Shown here piece by piece: positions 34,644 through 46,000 of a stretch of 64,000 nt of DNA. Under the pieces are notes generated by a model. It saw nothing but the letters and a program-made list of their open reading frames with translations. It was not told where the DNA came from and did not search any database. How positions within the stretch are numbered: the first letter of the stretch is position 1; each line of letters begins with the position of its first letter. Source of the stretch: Fallopia convolvulus (Eukaryota; Streptophyta; Magnoliopsida; Caryophyllales; Polygonaceae); NCBI GenBank assembly GCA_964016875.1, contig OZ024720.1, forward strand, positions 40,453,106 to 40,517,105. Reading direction: 5' to 3'. The translations under genes were made by a program, and so were the position numbers.

Positions 34644-35429
34644 ATGCTTCCAGGGATGATAACTCTAAACTAAACAAGTCCCTGTTTGTCTCTCCCTCAA
34701 TGCCTGACTAGTTTAACTAGAAACGCATGATAGGGAACATTAGGACTTAGTGCTTTCATTTTGCCATATTACTTGTCTAGAGCTGGATATGTAGAGGAAC
34801 ATTATTTCTTTTGGCCTAAAATGATCAATCAAAGTTCCCCTTAACCCTCTCTACAAGCCACTATGACGGTTGATCATAACACCAACCCTAAGCTAAGGAC
34901 TAGACAAACACTTCTCATGAGCCAAACTCTTTATCCCTTTATCGAGTTGCAATTGTCTGGCTCCTCTTTGAGTTCCTAGCCTCACAAAGAAAATTGAGTG
35001 TGAGTTCCCTGAACCTCTCCACTCAATATGACCTTTCAAAAGATCATGGGAACTGGTGTGTACACAGAAGGGAACACAGCTAGATCTGAATAATGAAACG
35101 TCGCTTGGGAAAATGGGAAATGTGTCAAGACTCTGAAGCATTTTGGGCCAAGTATTCAAAAATCAAAAGACTTCCCTTGGAAGAAAATGACGCGTGTCAG
35201 AGGCGTGCTACGGAAGCCGAACCGCTCCTCCGCATTCATTGGCCAATGGTTATCGAGGTTTTCCTAACTTCCCTTTCTACCCTCGTCTCCTTCACCCACA
35301 TAAAAACCCCTTTGCCATTTTTGGGCCTTTCTTCTTCATTCACCCTCTGCAACTCGTTCTCTCCACCTCCCTCTCACCCTCTACTTCGAGAAAACCTCCA
35401 AAATCCTTCTCTTCCCCAAAAATCTTTCC
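34644..35429 (+). other. Spacer between copia pol and the downstream ORF
   Basis: Transcribed internal region of the element, without its own gene. Small frames at 35093-35455 are in other phases and proline/serine-biased by composition. Confidence 0.5.
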
Positions 35430-37718
35430 ATGGCTTCCACTCACACATTCGATGATATTAAAGAATGGGTCACCAAAAATCCCCGCACCCTTTTCGTCTC
35501 CATGCTCGAAGACATCGAAAAAGAACAAGACCCTGTTCTTGGCAATGTTCTCATCGCAGGGCTCTACAATTACGTAAGCCCTCTCATGCCTCCTCCTTCT
35601 CTTCCTTCTCCGGCAGCGCAAACTCTTGCGATGTCCTCCTCCACCGCCACTTCCTATCAATCTCTTCCACCTCTCTCTTCCTCCGGAATTGTCATCGTCG
35701 ACAGTTTTGGATCCGAACCCCCATCTAAACACGAAAAATCCAAACCCAAAAAATCCAAACACTCTCACAAATCCAGACATTCCTCCAAAGACCCTTCTAA
35801 ATCCAAACAATCCTCCTCATCCAAACGCAAACACTCCGAGGTCTCTTCCTCCTCTCTTTACTCCGAAAAGAAGAAACCCTTCTTCAAATTCGATGAGTAT
35901 CTCAACTGCTCCAAACCCGACTCATATGTCGCCAAAACTCCCCTCCCTCTCCCCCCTCCTTCCGATTTTGGAAACTCTCAATCCCAGCGTCAACCTCCAC
36001 CACCTCCTCCCACCGACTCTGGGAACTCTACCCTAAACGCTCCCACCTTCACACCCTCCACTTCTCTTCCTCCTATACCCGATGGAACTCTTACCTCTCT
36101 CTCTTCCAAACAAAACACACCTCCACCACCCACCTCCCCCGTTTCCCAGTCTCCCTCTCACAATCCAAAACTCGCCTCTGAGACCTCTACTCCCAAGGCA
36201 TCAAACAATCCTCCTCCCTCAACCCCCAAAAATCCAACTCCACAAAATTCTCCTCCTCCTCCTTCTTCTCCCTCCACACTCAAACTTCCTTCTCCCTCTC
36301 CTTCGGCCCAAAAAGTCCTAAACCTCGACTCCGATGACCACGATCTTCTCATCGCCGTCGTACTCTGCAAAAAGGCCAAGGGGCAGTCTCCCATAGTCAT
36401 GGGAACTGCGGAAGAAGAGGCCCAACTAAAATCCCTCGAGGAAGAATTTCGAGGCGTTCTCAAAGGGCCTTCCGAAGGCCAATGGAACAAGCTCCCAGAA
36501 GAAGGGAACCCAGCACCAGCTGAAGATGCTGGGCAAGGCAGTCGTCATCACGACGATGACGAGGAGGAACCAGGGCTAACCTCCTCGGAAGATGAAGGGA
36601 CCTCCAGCGATGACGTTGAGGAACACGAGGAGGCCATCACTGCCAACGCGCCTGCCGACATCCCCACTCCAGGACACCAACTGGTGGTGTCGGCCCAGGC
36701 CCCAGAGGAAAGGAACCTTCCTCTGATGCTAGAAGCGGCTGCACCCCCTCAGCAAAAAGGACAGACTACGGTCTCCAGGGGGAACAAGAACAAGGGCAAG
36801 AAAGGGAAATGAATTGTGCCCAAGAAAGTCTACGTATCTGAGAATCGCAAGCTCCTTCCCCCTCTCATCCTCTCAGAAGAGCAGATCACCGAACAAGGGC
36901 TAGGGCAACTATGGGAACTGATCAAAGCCCAAGGATGGGAACACATGTGTAGTGAGGCCGTGAGTGTGGATCCCTCTCAGGTGCGCCGCTTCTACAACAA
37001 TTTTGTGGTCCAAGACAATGGCATCAAGGGAACTCTCTCCCTCGATGGCGATGACTTCATCTTCACAACCTCCACAATTCGCCTTCAACTACAGGTCCGT
37101 GTCCAGGGCCTCCAGGAATTGCCCGCCAAGAACTAGGGCGACTACAACAGCGAGGTGATTTATAACACGATCTATTAGGGCCGTGTTCCCACCACTGGCA
37201 CCTCTACCCATCACCTGTCCCTCATTGCTAAGCTGGCCCATCAATTCATCATCAAAATGGTGATCCCTCGCTAGGAGAAGCGCCTTGTTATCAACATCCC
37301 TGATGCCATTATCCTCTACCACTTTCTCCTCAAAAAGCCCATCAATCTCCCTCGCATAATTCTAGGGCACATGGAGAAGTGCATGGCTTCCAAATCCCAC
37401 TCCCTTCCTTACGCTGGCCTCATCAAGAAACTCATGCTCAGAGAGGGCCTCTACGACACCTCCAAAGAAGAGGTCATCATCGGCAAGGAACTGGACATTT
37501 CCGTGGTCCAGAAAATGCGTCACTCTGAGCCAGTGGAGGAACAAGAACGGCTAGCATCTGGTGAAGGCGCCCAGGGTGGGAACACTCAAGTGTTGTTGCA
37601 CATTGCCAACACTCTCGACAAGATGGCAAGGGACCAAGAAAAGATCGCTAAAGGCCAAGAAAAGCTTGTACAAGTTTTGACACGATTCTGTGATGCCCTG
37701 TTCCCACCAAGCCCATGA
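35430..37718 (+). pseudogene. SIRE downstream ('env-like' position) ORF, four in-frame stops
   Basis: A single frame of 763 codons, starting MASTHTFDDIKEW. It is interrupted by TGA (36810) and TAG at 37134, 37176 and 37272. Residues ~50-300 are Pro/Ser/Lys-rich and of low complexity. Residues ~310-420 are acidic. The C-terminal third (from 36813) contains RRFYNNFVVQDNGIKG, resembling the 'putative plant transposon protein' domain common in plant genomes. The end is a coiled-coil-like segment. No signal peptide or membrane span is evident, so an envelope function is not supported by what I see. Its place after pol matches SIRE elements. Confidence 0.8.
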
Positions 37719-38038
37719 TCTTTTCTTTCTTTTTTCCTTAGCCTCAATGTTCCCACAAATATTGTTTCTTGTGTTCCTATGTACATACTCTGCTTAAGTA
37801 ATGAATGGTTTTTAGTATGATTGCGTGTTCCTTTCTTTCTCTATTTTTGTGTTTACTTGTTTTCGATGATGTCAAAAGAGGGAAAGACAAAAAATGCGAG
37901 ATGAGTTAAGTTGAAAAGATATCACAGAATACGCTATAGCTAAGGGGGAACAATTGCATAAAAAGCTATGTACGAACTCAGTGATTCACAAGAAGTGGCT
38001 CCCTAGTAACTTGCGTAGGAACTCATCTGCATATCATG

Positions 38039-38046
38039 CTTTGAAA
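38039..38046. repeat. hAT target site duplication, left copy
   Basis: CTTTGAAA, identical to 40868-40875. Confidence 0.93.
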
Positions 38047-39363
38047 TAGGACTGGGACTTTGAACCCAAAGAACCGAAAAACCGAACTGAACCGAGCGGT
38101 TCGGGTCGGTTCGGTTCGGTTAGTGGAAATTAATAGGCAAGGAAAAAACAGTTTGGTTCTCCTTTAAAATTCGGCTTCGGTTTTTCGGTTAATTAAAAAA
38201 AAATTATAACCCGAAATGTTTGTACTACCCGTATTTTCAACCCAAAATATGAAAACCCCAGATTCCTGAGTCCCCGAGCCCTAGCCATCCGTAATAACGC
38301 AACACTGCAACTCCTCTCTCTTATCGCGTCCCTAGCCGCCAGCCTGCGAGTCGTCGTCGGTTCGCCGGAGTTCTCGTGCCTCCTCGTCCTCGCCTCCAGC
38401 CCGCCACTTCTTGCTGCCAGTGCCTCATCGTCCTCCTCGTCCTCGCAACTCCTCTCCTTCTCTAATAGGAAATCGCGGGTTGCCTCCTCTCCGGTTACGC
38501 CTCCTCGTCCTCAACTGAGCGGTTCCGCCGCCTCGTCCTCGCAGCCTCGCAAGTCGCAACTCGTCCTCAACTCAATCTGGGAGAAATAGCAATTTGCGAT
38601 TCTCATTCAATTAGGACCCCGAATGACTCGGGATAGTCCTGGCAAACCAGCTTGGGAAAAGGGGATTTGCATTGATTTCTCGCAGTCCGACTTCTAAATC
38701 TGCCAACAAGGAGAATGATTCTCATTAAGCAAATCCTGAGAAGTCATTGTCCTTGTTGAAGGGGGGCAAGACTTACCGCTTGCATTCTTTTGGCAATGCT
38801 GAATCTATTAGATTCCAAGTTTAAAGTTGTCATTCCTGTCAATCAGTTTATGCCTGTAGAAGCCAATTTGGGTCAATTAGGTAGTAGCAAGCCAGCAGCC
38901 ATGCTGAAATTGGTGTGAACAGCCAAGATGCGGAAGAGATTCTTTTATTAGTTTGTTTTTTCTTCTATTTGGAGATGTAATATTGCTTTATTGTATTTTA
39001 GAGAAGCTTGGAGGAGAGGAGTGAGCATTTGGAAGCATCAAATTAGTTGTTGTAAAGGTCTCACATTTCACTACCCTTGATCATAACTTTTCCTACATTG
39101 ATGTTTGGGAAATGAAGGCCTACATTGATGTTTGCTATTCATAGTGTACATGTTTGCTGGTGCAGGAAAGGACTGCCTAAAGAAAGCGTTGTTAAGTAAC
39201 TGTGTGTTGGAGTTGATGGAACTACGTTAGGTAAGTCTTTCCAATTGGTTTACACATTGTAGTTATGAAAGCTCTAAATCTTTGTGTTTGTTGGATAACT
39301 ACTAATTGAAATTACCTTAGCTAATTGCTAATATCAAGTTCTGTCTGTGCAACTTTCTCTTAG

Positions 39364-39912
39364 GGTAACCAATTTATTGGAAGGCTCCCGGATGGATTAT
39401 CCATGTTAAGTCAGTTGACGAACATGTAAGCTTTGCTCAACTCTTCTAGCATTCAACTGCAACAGTATTATATTTTTTTTTACAGACTTGCAAGTGAAAA
39501 GAATATTGCTGATGTTTCCAGATCACTGAATAGCAACTTAACCGGACTAATTCCCGACTCCTTCCAACTACTTGATGGTTTGATATACTTGTATGCACTC
39601 ATCACTCAACTTTTGATTTATTTATTTGGCTTTTCATTCTTGGTTCCCTTAGATTCTCTCAGTTTTGATCAAGTTTATGTGCACGTTTACAGGGATCTGT
39701 CTGGGAACAATCTAAGTGGTCCACTACCCCCATCAATGTCAAATCTGTCTTCTCTTATTACACTGCGAGCATCTATCCTCACTCCTCAATGACTTCACTT
39801 CTTCTTTCTTTATCTCTTAATGATGAGTGTTGCTGCTCTTATCCAGTAATTTGCAGGAAAATGTACTTACAGTGATGCTAAATTTCATAGAAGATCTTCC
39901 GCTCATTGACTT
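39364..39912 (+). pseudogene. Captured LRR exons of a STRUBBELIG-receptor-family (SRF) gene
   Basis: Four exon-like blocks are bounded by splice signals: 39364-39425 (GNQFIGRLPDGLSMLSQLTN), 39522-39590 (LTGLIPDSFQLLDGL), 39693-39764 (DLSGNNLSGPLPPSMSNLSS) and 39847-39912 (FIEDLPLIDL). Together they read like consecutive leucine-rich repeats of SRF receptor kinases, about one repeat per exon with a conserved split-codon phase. Introns are kept, so the source was genomic DNA rather than a cDNA. The third block's donor reads GC instead of GT. No kinase or signal peptide is present, so a receptor cannot be made from it. Confidence 0.75.
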
Positions 39913-40010
39913 GTATGTCCCCCTCTTATATGTTTTCTTCGATTGAGCACCCATTTATGAAAGTCCGGACCTAACTACTTTGAAGCATTAGGCTCACAAG
40001 TTGTGGGTTC

Positions 40011-40310
40011 AAGATTGAGCAAGTTGCAGGGTGACAATCTCTTTGAGCTAGAGCGGTGTATGTTGCTCAATGATGATGCTGTGTTTGATGTGGTTCCTGA
40101 TGCCAACTCACTAAAGGCTTGCTCGTGCTCGCTATGTGTAAAAGGTTCATTTACATTGTCTTACTATTTCTTGCTTGCTTACTTGCATCTTTGTTGGCCG
40201 GGTTAACAAAAGTATGTGATGCTCTTTCTTGTTGTGCTTTTCAGCTGCGTATATATGCGGATGTAAAGGGCCGAATGTCAGGCAAGTTTTATGGATGTGT
40301 TCTAGGAGTA
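40011..40310 (+). pseudogene. Two unrecognised exon-like segments in the hAT element
   Basis: After TTGCAG, a segment at about 40029-40137 reads GDNLFELERCMLL...DDAVFDVVPDANSLKAC. After TTTTCAG, a segment at about 40245-40310 reads LRIYADVKGRMSGKFYGC. They look like exons but I cannot assign a gene. They may belong to the same source gene or to a second captured one. Confidence 0.4.
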
Positions 40311-40867
40311 TTACTATTGTTGGGGCTGTCTTTGTACTGAATTTGGATTGGTTTTGTTTTTCTCCTATATATCTGCAGCGTTGATGAAGATTGAAGAGTA
40401 AGAAAGAGGCAAACAATCTTGTAAGAATATGTTCAATGGAGAGTGGCATCGGCAGGAGTGGAGAGAGCTCTAGCAGTATTCCCTTAGAGCTGGACGTGGA
40501 TCTTATATTCTTCCAATTTATCACTCTTTTAGTTTCCCCTTGTATAACACTAAGAACAATGAACGCTACAATATGTATGTTGATCATGAGCCTCTTATGC
40601 CTGAAGCAAACCAAGTTCATTTAGAACTGTTGCCATCTCTGGTTTTGTTTGTGCTCAGAAGATGGATGAGGAGGGGGCCATTAAAGAACACTATGAGTGT
40701 GACTAAGTTCGGTTAACCGAATTAACCGAAGTTAGGAACCGAATAAAGTTCGGGTACGGTTATTACGGTTCCTCACTAAAATTCGTAGGAACCGAACCAA
40801 ATTAAGAAAAAAAATTACCCTGCGGGTAGGCTGAAAAAAACTCAAGAACCGAAGTATCCCAGCCCTA

Positions 40868-40875
40868 CTTTGAAA
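40868..40875. repeat. hAT target site duplication, right copy
   Basis: CTTTGAAA, identical to 38039-38046. Confidence 0.93.
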
Positions 40876-40910
40876 TACTTGCTTATTTTTGTGATGGGTT
40901 TGTCATCATC

Positions 40911-40923
40911 AAAAAGGGGGAAA
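40911..40923 (+). promoter_or_regulatory. Copia polypurine tract
   Basis: AAAAAGGGGGAAA, one base before the 3' LTR. It primes plus-strand DNA synthesis in the element's life cycle. Confidence 0.9.
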
Positions 40924-40924
40924 T

Positions 40925-41910
40925 TGTTGGGATGGTGTTGGGACCTCTGGTTCTAAACATCGGAACAACGATATCATTCTCCAGTTTTGATAATGACAAA
41001 CACCATATGGAAACTAATGTGCTTTGTCCAAGTATTTCTAAGGAACACAGGTACAGCAAAGAAAGTTCCCATGCTACGGGAACACCCATGAGTGGACAAG
41101 AAATGCAAGCATACACGATTAAGAGTTCCTCTCAAAGGAACTCTGAAGAAGACAGTTCCTATCACATGGGAACTCACATGTGAAGCCAAAGACCGCTCAG
41201 CGCAAATCGCGGGATCTTGTCCTGGACAGAATGAAGGAACAGTCTGATGAGCAGACTGTCACAAGCGATCCAACGGTCCGAATGATTCAATAAGTTGACC
41301 TAGTTCAAATCGAAGTCACACGTGAAGATTGTACACTTGGGCTGCAATCAAAGGGCATTTCGGACAACACGAAAGATACGATTGAAGCCCAAGTACAACC
41401 GAGTATAAAACCAAATGAATAGTGCTAGGTTTAAGCACTTCTCCCTAAAACTCACACATACTCCCAGAGAAAGAAAGAAAGAAGAAGAGAAGTCCCCGAC
41501 GGCGAGTGTCCGATCTCGACGACGGTGAAGCTAAAGTTCCCAAGAGCAAGGGAACTGAAGTGTCAAGGTGTAAGGTTTGACTTTCTTGTTTTAGTTGAGT
41601 TGTTCGCTTAGGAACTCAGTTGAGAAGATTCATTAGTGTTGCTAGAGTTAGGAAGAACTCTTAGGAACAGATAACTTTGAATCTGGCTGTATGTAACTAA
41701 GGAACAAGCAATAAAATAAGTAAGTCATTCAAAATCCTCCAAGCGGAGGTAGAGGTTTACCCACACAACTAGTTGGTTGTCGTGTGGTTCCTCTATAAGG
41801 GAACTGTGTTCTTTCTGCTTTTTAATACTTGCGATATTGTTTCTTCCGCTGCCTTGGGAACAGCTTAACAGCCAGTTCCCAAGCTCTCACTAACCAGTTA
41901 CGATCCAACA
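40925..41910 (+). repeat. Copia 3' LTR
   Basis: 986 bp, same length as the 5' LTR. TATAAA at 41404-41409. The target duplication CGCAT follows at 41911-41915. Confidence 0.95.
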
Positions 41911-42199
41911 CGCATGTTTAAGGCGTACCAGTTGTTGGATCTGCTCTTTGTTTCTCATTTTGCCCTTGTACACTTAAAATAGGCACACCAAATTGTGCCA
42001 TTTAGCTAAAAAGTATTGTACATTTAGCCGAACCGTATAAACAAGCCAAGCATCCGTATGGAACCACAGTTTCCAAAACTCGCTTTCTCTTACAATGAAG
42101 CTAATCTATATATACATACTAACATACATATTCTACTTGTCCACCAAAAAGGAAAAAAGAAAGGAAAAAATAAGTCTTTCACAGGCAGCAAGACCAATC

Positions 42200-42585
42200 A
42201 TGTTGCTGGTGAAGCTTGTTTTGTTGAGCTGCCTAATAGTTGCAAATGCAAGTGACTTGAACAAGAACTTTGCGATTACTTGGGGAGACGGAAGGGCTGA
42301 GATGCTGAATAGCGGGAAGCAACTCGCGCTCTCCCTTGACGAGTATTAAGCTCGTCCCGGACAACTCTACAGGCACCGTCACAACTTTCTTCGTAATTGA
42401 TTGATAGATGATCCATGCATGCATGCATACGTACTAATCATGTATTAATTAATACATAGATTCTCTTTGGACGGCAAAGCCATTAGAAGATTCAAGAACA
42501 TGGAATCCATTGGGGAAGAGCAAGATGATGAGGATCTTTGTGAGCCTGTGGAGCGGGGACGACTGGGTCACTAAGAGTGTGTACG
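42200..42585 (+). pseudogene. Xyloglucan endotransglucosylase/hydrolase (XTH) pseudogene
   Basis: A signal-peptide-like start (MLLVKLVLLSCLIVANA) leads into the XTH N-terminus (NFAITWGDGRAEMLNSGKQ), then SLDEY and a stop at 42347. In a shifted frame KLVPDNSTGTVTTFFV follows at ~42349-42397. After a gap come FSLDGKAIRRFKNMESIG (~42462-42515) and, in another frame, MMRIFVSLWSGDDWVTKSV. XTH enzymes cut and rejoin cell-wall xyloglucan. The catalytic DEIDFEFLG region is deleted, so this is a non-functional, internally deleted relic. The copia element inserted about 285 bp upstream of it. Confidence 0.8.
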
Positions 42586-43090
42586 TAGTATATATAGTGA
42601 TGATCACTCTCTACCATAAGGGCAAATCATAGTGAAAATTCCTAATGCTTATCGCCACAAACCCAAGGTTTCAACAATGTACACTCACTCCAGTACAGCA
42701 GACTAGAAAAATAAGAATAGAACTACCAAAAGATGGATGCTAGAAACACACGTGCTTTTGTTACAGTTCATTAATAGCAGAAGAATACAAGTTACGTACA
42801 AGGCCCCTAAAATGGTGATGCTGACAGAACACAGGTTAATGACATTATAATCCACTCTCAACTGAGAAAGAAAGGAAGAGTGGGAAGTAAACAAACACTA
42901 TATTAAGAGAAACAACTAACTGTACAGCTCTCTGTACAACAGCAGGTCCTCTTATGAGTTATGTCTTTCAAGACCATCAGTAAAACAACCAAATGAAACA
43001 ACAAAAATAACACACCAAGAAGCGACCTGAGAGCGAGGCCCACATATGTGGCTCACAACACAATGGATACATAAGAAGCAGCTCCAAAAC
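42586..43090. other. Between the XTH relic and CBP60
   Basis: Probably includes the 3' UTR of the minus-strand CBP60 gene. No other gene seen; the 63-codon frame at 42703-42894 is not supported. Confidence 0.5.
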
Positions 43091-46000
43091 TTAATCATCT
43101 AATTCAACAAGCTGTGCTCGCCTCTCAGCTGCCTTCTTCCTGATGAAGAATCCCCACCTCATTGCTGCTTTAATCTTCAACCAACCAACAACAGCTTTTC
43201 CAGAACGTGAGCGGTCATCATCAAACCCAAAGTTGGGAGCTGGTGAAGGCATGTAAGAGGGGAACGAGAACCCTTCCTCAGGCACATTGATGGAAGCAGG
43301 GTCTCCTCCTCCTATGCTGAACAACCGTAGCAGCTGTTGCATATCTTCGTTCTCAAGCATCGCATGGCTTCTAAGACGAATCTCCTCTTCTGTTAAAATA
43401 TCATTAACTCCTCTGTCACGGTTCTGTGACCAGTTATCATAAGAGTTGAGATTTGAGAGCTGAATTGGTGAATTTAGAGCTTGAAATCCTGATGTTGATG
43501 GCTGTGATGATGAATACTGAGGAGTTGGTGGCATTACTGCCACGTTCTCAGTTCTAGCTATATTGTTTTGCAGTGAGTTGCCCATCGGTTCATGCGGAGC
43601 AACTGCAGTGTTGTTGTCATATAGGTTTCTAGAGTTGGAGTTGATAAGCTGAGAGTGATTAGTGTATCCAGAAGTTGACATGTCATTATAACCTGTCCCT
43701 GTGAGATAAAAGTGAAGTGGCAAATTCTTCTATGAAAGGGGGAAGAAAAAAAAGAAATGTATATTGAAATAGTAGGTGGAGAAGCTGGTCTGGGAAGCAG
43801 CAAGGGACAAAACAAATCAGCAAGGTATTAACTAACCTGCAACAGGCAAAGTAGAATTCATCAGGGGCTGCTCAGAAGAAGCTGAAGCTGGCAATTGAGG
43901 CAGAGCTACATGATGATCTACAGAATTCGAGAAACCAATCGGAGCTGCTGGGAGTTCATTCCTAGATGATCTTGTAATTCTTCTGGGTTGCTTCGAATTA
44001 AGAAGAGACTGCCCATCATACTCTACAACCTGATGCCAATTGTCATAGGCTTTCTTCACGAGTGTATCAACATAGATCTGCAGGACAAATGTAATTACAA
44101 TACTAAGACAAAAACTGATTTAATTGCCACGAGCATTGGCATAGTTTCTCTTGTGCATAATGACTTCAAAAATCTCATTTAGGTCAAATGGGGTTGACAA
44201 GTTGAATCCTATTCCCCTTGAATGAAAAGGCCTACACGTGTGATTTCTGCAGTAAAATAAGTCAAGTTGAATTATGTGGTAATTTAATCTGTGTAGTCAA
44301 GTCAAGTAAAAATGATACTTAACTAAAAATCTCATTGCAATAAAACAACAAATCTTTTATAAATAAAGCATACCTTATATAACTTTAGATGTCAGTATTT
44401 TTCACTAAGAAACTAATATGGCCAGGTTTTTCTAGTACTAAAACTTGCATCAGTAGGTCATTCCACTCAAGTAAGACGGGATTTAAATCTTGTGTCTAAT
44501 TTCAAAGAAGTTTTCAAAATCTTATGAAAGCTAAGTGAGCTTATGCCAGATCTTAAAAGCATCTAAATGAGACTTTTTCGTTTGACTAAATTCATGTATT
44601 TCTTAGTTTAAGTTCATTAGCTCCCTCGTTTAATGAAGACAGCAAAAGACACCTACAATGCCATCTCAGAACATCTATCTTCAGATTTTTCTCCAGATGA
44701 TAAGTATCTGATGTGGGTGAAATAAAAAGGTGATCCTCTATCCAGAAAACAAACTCCATATACAAAATATATATATAGTATGTTATTACAGGAAGGGTAC
44801 CTTCTGGCTATCTGAAAGAGAATCATCAGGGATATACTGGTCTCCTGCAATCAAGCCACTCAGCTCATAAATGTTGTTGAATACAACACCAACATTCCTT
44901 GTGTCCTCGGGATAATAAACATAGAGCTTCCCACTTAAAACACAAGTCTTAGCATGCTCCATAAGAGCATCCCACATCCTGTTTGACATGCCACTTCCAA
45001 GAATCTACAAGGTATTGGAATGAAAGAGATCAGCAGAACTTATCTTACAATTATACGGTAGTCATTGATCATAAGGTTGACTATACTAACATTTCGTAGT
45101 TTTTGGAGATCCCTGACTGCAACACGGAGAAAATCTTCAACACTGTAAATCCCTGCACCATTCAGCCTTTTGTGGAAAGGTCCATCTTTCCCAATCTTTT
45201 CCAATCGCCATACATCGTCATTTAGAGCAGGTGGATAGTGCTTTTTGTATACTGAAAAGAAGAACAAATCAGAAATATGGCCTAGATGACTTAATAAGCA
45301 AGAGGAAAACAAGAAATTATACTAAGAAAGAAACTTACATTCCCCTCTGTGATCCTTAACAGTAAAGGCTTCCGTTTTCGCTTCACGTATTCGTACGCCA
45401 TCACAAATTCCAGAGGCAACCTTAAGACCAAGTCTGAATTTTCTACTTCTTATCCAACTTGAATTATCAGTAAATGTTAGATCCCCTAGTGTGCCTACCC
45501 CTTCCTTCAGTGTCACCAGCAAATCCCCAGTCAAAAGTGGTCGCTTTCCCTCCCGCTCCTTCACTACATGGCTTTCAAATTCTTCAAGAGACCAATCTTC
45601 ATCATCTTCGTTATTGAAATCACCCTCAAGGACGACAACATCAAGCTTTGCACAGGATTCAGGCCCTGATGTCACTACAAGTTCCGTGTTGGCATCAATG
45701 AGCACGACATGTATAGCAGCACCCTGATCTCCTTCAACCTTTCCTCCGGTAAAAAGGGGAAGTGATAACCTGGTCCTGAAGTGTAGTTGTAAACTTTTTC
45801 CATCTGAACCTTCAATTCTTTTTGGTGAAGCCCTGTAATTATTGGAAGAAGTACAATGAAAGCTTAAAAAGCCAAAGATTTTCCAGTTGGAGTGTGCAAA
45901 GGAGGATCAAAACATAGACTGCCAAATAAAATAGATGATACATGGCTTTCGCCATTATATGTGAAAAAATATGCCCATGCTACTCTAGCTCTAGGGTCTT

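Larger units (their letters stand above)
38047..40867 (+). mobile_element. Gene-capturing (Pack-type) hAT element, 2821 bp
   Basis: Inverted ends TAGGACTGGGA and TAGGGCTGGGA (reverse complement) sit inside a perfect 8-bp duplication CTTTGAAA. Both ends hold dense subterminal GGTTCGG/AACCGAA motifs (38080-38200 and 40700-40860), typical transposase-binding arrays. No transposase is encoded. The interior carries a piece of a STRUBBELIG-receptor-like gene with introns (39364-39912) and two more splice-flanked segments I do not recognise. It lies in the 3' non-coding part of the copia element, so it inserted after copia did. Confidence 0.9.
19606..41910 (+). mobile_element. Ty1/copia retrotransposon, SIRE type, with two nested insertions
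   Basis: Both LTRs are 986 bp with TGTTGG...CCAACA ends, and the target duplication CGCAT is exact (19601-19605 and 41911-41915). Order: LTR, Met-tRNA primer site, gag, protease, integrase, reverse transcriptase, RNase H, an extra downstream ORF, polypurine tract, LTR. An additional ORF after pol is characteristic of the SIRE (Maximus) lineage. Subtracting the CRM (21693-30562) and hAT (38047-40867) insertions leaves about 10.6 kb, a normal SIRE size. The coding region is inactivated by stops, a frameshift and a small deletion. The LTRs differ at about 30 positions by my hand alignment. Confidence 0.93.

Noticed and set aside
35430..36812. Host proline-rich (extensin-like) gene
   Set aside because: It lies inside the copia element between pol and the polypurine tract, its frame continues past 36812, and it lacks a signal peptide.
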